The notes beneath the pieces were generated by a model. It made no database searches. It was not told the DNA's origin and was given only the letters and a program-made list of their open reading frames with translations. This document shows positions 20,295 through 25,072 of a stretch of 25,072 nucleotides of DNA, piece by piece (positions within the stretch are counted from its first letter, which is position 1; each line of letters begins with the position of its first letter). The stretch comes from Ferruginibacter sp. (GTDB taxonomy: Bacteria > Bacteroidota > Bacteroidia > Chitinophagales > Chitinophagaceae). Location: the NCBI GenBank assembly GCA_025352435.1, contig JANXTN010000090.1, positions 1 through 25,072 of the forward strand, written 5' to 3'. The position numbers and the translations under genes are program-made.

Positions 20295-20326
20295 ACACGC
20301 AATTTTTTCTTGTGCCGTGTTTTTTA
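20295..20326 (+). terminator. possible intrinsic terminator after the helical protein gene
   Basis: ACACG at 20295-20299 can pair with CGTGT at 20316-20320 around a 16-base loop, and is followed by a run of Ts at 20320-20325. The stem is short and the loop long, so the call is tentative. Confidence 0.4.
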
Positions 20327-20341
20327 TTTACAATTTTTATT

Positions 20342-20349
20342 TACTTTTG
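20342..20349 (+). promoter_or_regulatory. promoter -7 box for the rplKAJL operon
   Basis: TACTTTTG fits TAnnTTTG exactly and is followed by CAGCCCC. No good TTTG -33 box is visible at the usual spacing. It predicts a leader of about 90 bases before rplK. The same extended string occurs before rpoB. Confidence 0.6.
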
Positions 20350-20373
20350 CAGCCCCAAATAGTTCTTTTGAAT

Positions 20374-20432
20374 AATCCTTACATGAAAATGTATGGATTG
20401 GGAGTATCACCATAAGGCGATACGTTATCACC
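20374..20432 (+). promoter_or_regulatory. structured leader of rplK, possible autoregulatory site
   Basis: Arms at 20374-20384 and 20389-20399 form an 11-base-pair stem with one T-T mismatch and a GAAA tetraloop. Downstream, TATCACC occurs twice (20405-20411 and 20426-20432) on either side of GGCGATA (20416-20422), which can pair with either copy apart from one mismatch. So two mutually exclusive hairpins are possible 15-30 bases before the rplK start. In many bacteria L1 represses the L11-L1 mRNA through such a leader; whether this is an L1 site is inference. Confidence 0.45.
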
Positions 20433-20446
20433 AAAAAAATAAAAAT

Positions 20447-20890
20447 ATGGCTAAAGAAATTACCGGCTATGTAAAACTCCAATGTAAAGGAGGACAAGCC
20501 AACCCTGCACCACCAATTGGGCCTGCATTGGGTTCTAAAGGTATAAACATCATGGAGTTCTGTAAGCAATTCAACGCTAGAACCCAAGACAAACCTGGTA
20601 AAATATTACCGGTTCTCATCACAGTTTATGGTGATAAGTCTTTTGAGTTTGTAATTAAAACTCCCCCTGCTCCAGTACAATTAATGGAAGCTGCTAAAAT
20701 TACCAGCGGTTCCAAAGAGCCTAACCGTGTAAAGGTTGGTAAAGTAACTTGGGCGCAGGTAGAAGAAATTGCGAAGGATAAAATGCCTGATCTTAATGCT
20801 TTTACGCTTAACAGCGCAATGAGCATGGTTGCAGGAACTGCTCGTAGTATGGGTTTAACTGTAGAAGGTAAAGCACCTTGGGAAAATTAA
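20447..20890 (+). CDS. rplK: 50S ribosomal protein L11
   Basis: 147 residues from the ATG at 20447 ([12 protein letters not shown]). A longer frame reaching back to 20393 is rejected because that ATG lies in the leader hairpin and the family starts at MAKE. L11 binds 23S rRNA at the GTPase-associated centre and is needed for factor-dependent GTP hydrolysis. The proline-rich [12 protein letters not shown] at 19-30 and the C-terminal rRNA-binding segment ending VEGKAPWEN are typical. It is the first gene of rplKAJL and lies 26 bases before rplA. The usual upstream neighbours secE and nusG are not here. Confidence 0.98.
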   Translation: MAKEITGYVKLQCKGGQANPAPPIGPALGSKGINIMEFCKQFNARTQDKPGKILPVLITVYGDKSFEFVIKTPPAPVQLMEAAKITSGSKEPNRVKVGKVTWAQVEEIAKDKMPDLNAFTLNSAMSMVAGTARSMGLTVEGKAPWEN

Positions 20891-20916
20891 TTGTCAACCA
20901 AAAAACTTTTTAAAAA

Positions 20917-21606
20917 ATGATTACTAAAAAAAGAAAATTAGCAAATGCTAAGGTTGACGCTAACAAGGCTTATACCCTAAAGGAAGCATCAGCTCTAGTA
21001 AAAGATATTAATACAACAAAATTTGATAGCTCTGTAGATTTACACGTTCGTTTAGGGGTAGATCCTAAAAAAGCTGATCAGGCAATTCGTGGTACAGTTT
21101 CCTTGCCACACGGTACAGGTAAAACAAAATCTGTTTTGGTACTTTGTACGCCAGATAAAGAAGCAGAAGCTACAGCAGCAGGCGCTGACTTTGTAGGTTT
21201 GGATGAGTTTATTGCAAAAATTGAAGGTGGTTGGACAGATGTTGACGTTATTGTAGCTACTCCGTCTGTTATGCCTAAAATGGGTAGACTTGGTAAAGTA
21301 CTTGGACCACGTAACCTTATGCCGAATCCTAAAACTGGTACTGTAACAAATGATGTTGCAGGGGCAGTTAAAGATTTGAAAGGTGGTAAAATTGCATTTA
21401 AAGTAGACAAAGCAGGTATCATACACGCATCTATTGGTCGTGTAAGTTTTGCTCCTGAAAAACTGGTCGAAAATTCAATGGAGTTTATAAATGCGCTTAT
21501 TAGATTAAAACCGGCTACTTCTAAAGGGACATACCTTAAAGGCGTAAGCATGGCTAGCTCTATGAGTCCTGGTATTTTGGTTGATACTAAATCTGTTCAA
21601 AACTAA
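20917..21606 (+). CDS. rplA: 50S ribosomal protein L1
   Basis: 229 residues, normal length. L1 forms the mobile L1 stalk that handles deacylated tRNA at the E site, and in many bacteria it also represses its own mRNA. The signature [14 protein letters not shown] is at 131-144. It is preceded by an A/T-rich stretch rather than a Shine-Dalgarno site. It is followed by a 52-base spacer that holds a palindromic element before rplJ. Confidence 0.98.
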   Translation: MITKKRKLANAKVDANKAYTLKEASALVKDINTTKFDSSVDLHVRLGVDPKKADQAIRGTVSLPHGTGKTKSVLVLCTPDKEAEATAAGADFVGLDEFIAKIEGGWTDVDVIVATPSVMPKMGRLGKVLGPRNLMPNPKTGTVTNDVAGAVKDLKGGKIAFKVDKAGIIHASIGRVSFAPEKLVENSMEFINALIRLKPATSKGTYLKGVSMASSMSPGILVDTKSVQN

Positions 21607-21610
21607 AAAC

Positions 21611-21643
21611 CTCACCCGTCCTCTCCAAAGAAGAGGTGAAGGA
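21611..21643. repeat. imperfect palindromic element in the rplA-rplJ spacer
   Basis: CCTCT at 21620-21624 pairs with AGAGG at 21632-21636, and TCAC at 21612-21615 with GTGA at 21636-21639, forming an imperfect palindrome of C/T-rich then G/A-rich DNA. The layout TCCTCxCC, short loop, GAGG is shared with the element inside ilvA. There is no T-run after it, so it is not an obvious terminator. Confidence 0.45.
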
Positions 21644-21658
21644 TTAAAAATAATTGAA

Positions 21659-22288
21659 ATGACAAAACAAGAAAAAAATGATGTGATAGAAGTGCTGAAA
21701 GGCAAGTTCTCTCAATACAGTAATTTTTATATTACAGATACAGAAAGTCTTTCTGTAGCACAAATAAGTACACTTCGTAACCATTGCTTTGATAAGCAGG
21801 TGGAAATGAAAGTCGCAAAAAATACCCTCATTAAAAAAGCATTGGAAAGTATTGATGCTGAAAAATATGCGGGTGTTTTTGATTCTTTGCATAAAGTAAC
21901 CGCATTGATGTTCAGCGAAAATCCGAAAGATCCAGCTGTAATACTTGCAGGTTTCCGCAAAGCAAATAACAACGAAAAACCAGCGCTAAAAGCTGCATTC
22001 ATCAACGGTGATGTATTTACCGGAGATAACCAATTGAAAGCGTTGACAATGATCAAAACCAAGAATGAACTTATTGGTGAAGTTATTGGATTGTTGTTGT
22101 CACCAATACAAAGAGTAATGGGTGCTTTGCAAAATAAAGATGCAGCTAAAGAAGTGGTAGCTGAAGAAGCTCCTGCAACAGAAGAAGCTCCGGTAGAAAC
22201 TGCACCTGTTGAGGCTGCAGCACCAATTGCTGAAACACCGGCTACAGAAGCTACTGCAGAAGAAAAGCCTGCAACTCCTGAAGCATAA
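21659..22288 (+). CDS. rplJ: 50S ribosomal protein L10 with acidic C-terminal extension
   Basis: 209 residues from the ATG at 21659 (MTKQEKNDVIEVL). A start at 21581 would overlap rplA and add residues translated from the palindromic spacer, so it is rejected. L10 anchors L7/L12 dimers on the ribosomal stalk. The N-terminal rRNA-binding domain includes KVAKNTLIKKAL (51-62), and the helix that holds L12 follows (about 135-160). From about residue 164 there is a tail of some 45 residues made almost only of A, E, P, T and V. Common L10 proteins end near residue 165-180, so the tail is an addition. It could be a flexible linker-like extension; its role is unknown. Confidence 0.97.
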   Translation: MTKQEKNDVIEVLKGKFSQYSNFYITDTESLSVAQISTLRNHCFDKQVEMKVAKNTLIKKALESIDAEKYAGVFDSLHKVTALMFSENPKDPAVILAGFRKANNNEKPALKAAFINGDVFTGDNQLKALTMIKTKNELIGEVIGLLLSPIQRVMGALQNKDAAKEVVAEEAPATEEAPVETAPVEAAAPIAETPATEATAEEKPATPEA

Positions 22289-22310
22289 TTTTTAAAAATC
22301 ATTACCTGGC

Positions 22311-22369
22311 CGGATGGTTAAATAAAAGGCAGATAAATTTTTTTAAAACTCTCCGTCGGATCCTTAAAT
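22311..22369 (+). repeat. short direct repeat in the rplJ-rplL leader
   Basis: CGGATnnTTAAAT occurs at 22311-22323 and again at 22357-22369 within the 111-base rplJ-rplL spacer. Between them, GGCAG at 22328-22332 could pair weakly with CTGGCC upstream and is followed by ATAAATTTTTTT, a weak attenuator-like layout. Confidence 0.35.
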
Positions 22370-22399
22370 GGACATGAAGCCGGAAAAAAACAAAACATC

Positions 22400-22768
22400 A
22401 TGGCAGAAATTAAAACACTTGCTGAAAGTTTAGTAAACCTAACAGTAAAAGAAGTACAAGAATTAGCTGAATTCTTAAAATCAGAATACGGCATTGAACC
22501 GGCTGCTGCAGCAGTTGTTATGAGCGCAGGCGATGGCCCAGCGGCAGTAGAAGAGAAAACATCTTTTGATGTTATCTTGAAAGCAGCAGGTGCTAATAAA
22601 TTAGCTATCGTAAAAATCGTTAAAGATCTTACAGGTCTTGGTTTGAAAGAAGCTAAAGATTTAGTTGATGGTGCTCCAAAAGCAATTAAAGAAGGTGTTG
22701 ATAAAGCAACAGCAGAAGAACTTAAAACTAAATTAACTGATGCAGGTGCTGATGTTGAAATAGCTTAA
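22400..22768 (+). CDS. rplL: 50S ribosomal protein L7/L12
   Basis: 122 residues, standard. It recruits translational GTPases to the ribosome as dimers on L10. The N-terminal dimerisation helices are at 1-32, an Ala/Gly-rich hinge at about 33-50, and the globular C-terminal domain at 52-122, with [20 protein letters not shown] (72-91) as the factor-binding face. It is followed by a strong terminator, so the rplKAJL transcript probably ends here instead of reading into rpoB. Confidence 0.99.
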   Translation: MAEIKTLAESLVNLTVKEVQELAEFLKSEYGIEPAAAAVVMSAGDGPAAVEEKTSFDVILKAAGANKLAIVKIVKDLTGLGLKEAKDLVDGAPKAIKEGVDKATAEELKTKLTDAGADVEIA

Positions 22769-22786
22769 TTCTTTTAATATATTTTT

Positions 22787-22816
22787 AAAAGCTCCGAAGT
22801 AATTCGGAGCTTTTTT
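22787..22816 (+). terminator. strong intrinsic terminator after rplL
   Basis: A perfect 12-base-pair stem (22787-22798 with 22803-22814) around a GTAA loop, with GCTCCGAA / TTCGGAGC at its core and a run of six Ts at 22811-22816. It could also act in the opposite direction because of the As at its 5' side, but no gene approaches from the right. Confidence 0.92.
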
Positions 22817-22879
22817 ATGCAATTATTACCCTGAATAAAAACGTAATAAATTGTCAATGAGTAAGTATAAAAAATTAAC

Positions 22880-22909
22880 TTGTAATTTGAAAGTAAATAT
22901 GTAATTTTC
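22880..22909 (+). promoter_or_regulatory. possible promoter for the LEA-like gene
   Basis: TTG at 22880-22882 and TAATTTTC at 22902-22909 are 19 bases apart, close to the Bacteroidota TTTG / TAnnTTTG pattern with one mismatch in the -7 box. The gene must have its own promoter if the upstream terminator is efficient. Confidence 0.35.
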
Positions 22910-22941
22910 AACTACTATTAACAAATTTAAAAACAACAATT

Positions 22942-23352
22942 ATGAGCGACGAAATTATTAAAGAAGAAGAAGGTTTTTTTGATAAGCTAAAAGATAAGGC
23001 TTCTGAACTTGCAAATAAAGCAGGGCATGTTTGGGACGATGCAACAAATAAAGCCGAAGACATTTGGGATAAAACAAAAGACAAGGCAGAAGATGCATGG
23101 GAAGCCACAAAAGACAAAGCCGAACAATTGAAAGAAACTGGAGAAAAAAAATTTGATGATCTCCGTGGTCATTCGCATGATCCTCTAGAAAATGCAAAGG
23201 ACAAGGTTGAAAATACTGTAGATGCTGCGTCTAATAAAGTGGACGAACTAAAAAATGATGTCCATGGAAAAGCGTTGGAAATAAAAGAAGATGCTTTGAA
23301 AGAGCAGACCACCCGAGATGCAAATGCTAAAGACGGTTTTAGTAATATGTAA
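22942..23352 (+). CDS. small LEA-like / YtxH-like protein of 11-residue repeats
   Basis: 136 highly charged residues with no signal peptide or membrane segment. Residues 25-68 are four exact-period 11-mers: NKAGHVWDDAT, NKAEDIWDKTK, DKAEDAWEATK, DKAEQLKETGE. Two more occur at 87-108 (DKVENTVDAAS, NKVDELKNDVH). This is the pattern of group 3 LEA proteins and of bacterial YtxH or CsbD-like stress proteins, amphipathic helices that are often disordered until dried or bound to membranes. Tryptophans at 31, 42 and 53 repeat at one position. A stress or desiccation role is inference from composition. It has its own terminator and sits between rplL and rpoB, where most bacteria have no gene. Confidence 0.85.
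   Translation: MSDEIIKEEEGFFDKLKDKASELANKAGHVWDDATNKAEDIWDKTKDKAEDAWEATKDKAEQLKETGEKKFDDLRGHSHDPLENAKDKVENTVDAASNKVDELKNDVHGKALEIKEDALKEQTTRDANAKDGFSNM
23014..23145 (+). repeat. four tandem 33-base units coding the 11-residue repeats
   Basis: Four consecutive units of 33 bases code residues 25-68 of the LEA-like protein. They keep the reading frame and share AAAGACAA(A/G)GC(C/A)GAA-type cores but have diverged at many positions, suggesting old internal duplication instead of recent slippage. Confidence 0.75.
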
Positions 23353-23370
23353 TTCTTATAGATGATTCTA

Positions 23371-23408
23371 CTAAAAGCTTTCAATAAATGGAAGCTTTTA
23401 GTGTTTTT
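23371..23408 (+). terminator. intrinsic terminator after the LEA-like gene
   Basis: Arms 23371-23382 and 23390-23401 pair over 12 positions with one T-G wobble (CTAAAAGCTT / AAGCTTTTAG core), loop AATAAAT, and a T-rich run follows at 23404-23408. It isolates the small gene from rpoB. Confidence 0.8.
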
Positions 23409-23538
23409 ATAAATGCCTAACTCAAAATTTCTGAAGTGACGTATCGGGTGAGTAAGGGCTTCTTATATTTCAAGAAAAACCTTTCTCAAACTTCCTGCCA
23501 AAAACAATATTTTTCGCAATTAGTATATTTTTATTTCT

Positions 23539-23566
23539 TACATTTGCAGTCCTTAAATTAAATTTG
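23539..23566 (+). promoter_or_regulatory. promoter region of rpoB
   Basis: TACATTTG at 23539-23546 fits TAnnTTTG exactly and is followed by CAGTCC, almost the same string as before rplK. A second perfect box, TAAATTTG, lies at 23559-23566. Either would give a leader of about 50-75 bases before rpoB. No convincing -33 box is visible. Confidence 0.6.
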
Positions 23567-23621
23567 TAGCGCAAGCTCTATTTTAACTGCAAGGATCTTC
23601 ACTAAACGTTTTAATTAATAT

Positions 23622-25072
23622 ATGTCTGCAACAAAAACAAATGCTGCTAAGCGTATCAACTTCGGAAAGGTTGAACTCATAGCGGAACAACCCGATTTGC
23701 TCGGTATCCAGATTCAGTCTTTTAAGGACTTCTTTCAATTGGAAACCACGCCTGATAAGCGTAACGTGGAAGGATTGTTTCGTGTGTTCAAAGAGAACTT
23801 TCCTATAAGTGATACCCGGAACATTTTCGTATTGGAATTTTTAGATTACTTCGTAGACCCACCACGCTATTCTATAGATGAGTGTATTGAAAGAGGATTA
23901 ACTTATGCCGTTCCATTAAAAGCCAAGCTTCGCCTTAGCTGTAATGATGAAGAGCATGTGGATTTCCAAACAATTGTACAGGATGTATTTTTAGGGAATA
24001 TTCCTTACATGACACCTCGTGGTACCTTCGTAATTAACGGTGCAGAACGTGTAGTTGTTAGTCAGCTTCACCGTTCACCTGGTGTATTCTTTGGGCAGTC
24101 TATTCACCCGAATGGTACCAAAATTTTCTCTGCTCGTGTAATTCCTTTTAAAGGTGCGTGGATGGAGTTTGCAACAGACATTAATAATGTAATGTTTGCT
24201 TACATTGACCGTAAGAAAAAATTCCCTGTTACTACTTTATTACGTTCTATCGGTTTTGAAACTGATAAGGACATATTGGAATTGTTCGGTATGGCTGATG
24301 AGGTAAAGGCAGATAAGAAAAATCTTGAAAAACAAATAGGCAAACGCCTTGCTGCGCGTGTACTACGTACATGGGTGGAAGATTTCGTGGATGAAGATAC
24401 CGGTGAAGTTGTGTCTATCGAAAGAAACGAAATTATTCTTGAAAGAGATACTGTTTTGGACGAAAGCAACATCGCTACAATTCTTTCTGTAGAAGTGAAA
24501 AATGTTTTCATACAAAAAGAAGAAGTAAGTGGCGATTATTCTATCATCTACAATACATTAAATAAGGATACTTCTAACTCTGAGTTGGAAGCTGTTCAAC
24601 ATATATACAAACAACTTCGTGGTGCTGATGCACCGGATGATGAAACCGCACGTGGTATCATTGATAAATTGTTTTTCAGTGATAAGCGTTACGATTTAGG
24701 AGAAGTTGGTCGTTATAAAATCAATCGCCGTCTTGGTCTTGATTTCCCGATAACTAAAAAAGTTCTTACAAAAGACGATATCATTGCGATCATTAAAACC
24801 CTCGTTGCCCTTACAAACGGTAAGAGTGAAGTAGATGACATTGATCATTTAAGTAACCGTCGTGTACGTACTGTTGGTGAACAATTGTATGCTCAGTTTG
24901 GTGTTGGTCTTGCCCGTATGGCACGTACTATACGTGAGCGTATGAACGTAAGAGACAATGAAGTATTTACTCCGGTGGATTTGATTAATGCGAGAACGTT
25001 GTCTTCTGTTATCAACTCTTTCTTTGGTACTTCTCAGTTGAGCCAATTCTTAGATCAAACCAACCCTTTAAG
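23622..25072 (+). CDS. rpoB: DNA-directed RNA polymerase subunit beta (partial, 5' part)
   Basis: The ATG at 23622 opens [19 protein letters not shown], and the frame runs 483 full codons to the right edge without a stop, about the first third to 40 percent of the protein. The beta subunit forms one pincer of RNA polymerase and much of the active site with beta-prime. Visible are the protrusion and lobe segments ([31 protein letters not shown] region) and the start of the rifampicin pocket, [17 protein letters not shown] at 467-483. The residues matching E. coli L511, Q513, F514 and D516 are the wild-type ones. It has its own promoter and is uncoupled from rplL. Confidence 0.98.
   Translation, partial: MSATKTNAAKRINFGKVELIAEQPDLLGIQIQSFKDFFQLETTPDKRNVEGLFRVFKENFPISDTRNIFVLEFLDYFVDPPRYSIDECIERGLTYAVPLKAKLRLSCNDEEHVDFQTIVQDVFLGNIPYMTPRGTFVINGAERVVVSQLHRSPGVFFGQSIHPNGTKIFSARVIPFKGAWMEFATDINNVMFAYIDRKKKFPVTTLLRSIGFETDKDILELFGMADEVKADKKNLEKQIGKRLAARVLRTWVEDFVDEDTGEVVSIERNEIILERDTVLDESNIATILSVEVKNVFIQKEEVSGDYSIIYNTLNKDTSNSELEAVQHIYKQLRGADAPDDETARGIIDKLFFSDKRYDLGEVGRYKINRRLGLDFPITKKVLTKDDIIAIIKTLVALTNGKSEVDDIDHLSNRRVRTVGEQLYAQFGVGLARMARTIRERMNVRDNEVFTPVDLINARTLSSVINSFFGTSQLSQFLDQTNPL

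Noticed and set aside
20324..20587. Minus-strand frame over the rplK start
   Set aside because: It covers the rplK leader and the conserved L11 N-terminus and encodes nothing recognisable; the plus-strand gene explains the region.
21078..22302. Minus-strand open frames opposite rplA and rplJ, up to 191 codons
   Set aside because: They are shadows of highly conserved ribosomal protein genes. Their low-complexity S/A-rich translation mirrors the A/E/P-rich coding strand.
23169..23384. Minus-strand frame over the end of the LEA-like gene and its terminator
   Set aside because: It starts inside the terminator hairpin and lies opposite a gene with clear periodic protein structure.
25018..25072. 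Possible rifampicin resistance change in rpoB (L and T where E. coli has M515 and N518)
   Set aside because: The positions most often linked to resistance that are visible (matching L511, Q513, F514, D516) are wild type, and the two differences are probably natural lineage variation. H526 and S531 lie beyond the edge.

Overview
The window looks like a chromosomal segment of a Bacteroidota bacterium, most likely from the Chitinophagaceae side of the phylum. Three things point there: protein sequence style (IlvD, IlvC, LeuB, GltB), almost no Shine-Dalgarno sites but A-rich stretches before starts, and promoter-like TAnnTTTG boxes ahead of rplK and rpoB. The family assignment rests on recognition from memory, not a search. 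No tRNA, rRNA, CRISPR array, transposase or phage gene was seen, and no gap between genes exceeds 270 bases.

Left part (1-18558, all minus strand): an almost unbroken co-directional run that in transcription order reads leuA-leuC-leuD-leuB-ilvE-ilvD-ilvB-ilvN-ilvC-ilvA-gltB-gltD. It encodes every step from threonine and pyruvate to isoleucine, valine and leucine, then the two subunits of glutamate synthase. Glutamate is the amino donor for IlvE, so the tail of the run supplies the last step of the pathway. gltD is cut by the left edge. ilvA carries an in-frame insert of about 36 codons containing a GC-rich palindrome; a similar palindromic stretch fills the rplA-rplJ spacer.

Middle (18559-20446): a divergent intergenic region with small inverted repeats and a possible 15-codon upstream ORF before leuA. 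It is followed by a plus-strand gene for a roughly 518-residue all-helical protein of unknown function with at least one TPR-like hairpin.

Right part (20447-25072, plus strand): rplK-rplA-rplJ-rplL, a strong intrinsic terminator, a small gene for a LEA-like protein built of 11-residue repeats, a second terminator, a promoter, and the start of rpoB, cut by the right edge in the rifampicin-binding region. Two departures from the usual layout stand out: secE-nusG is not upstream of rplK, and rplL and rpoB are separated by a foreign-looking gene with its own signals. The rplK leader is structured and may be a site of autoregulation.

Most of the window is core metabolism and core information processing. 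The points most worth checking are the ilvA insert, the LEA-like gene splitting rplL from rpoB, the rplK leader and the acidic tail on L10.
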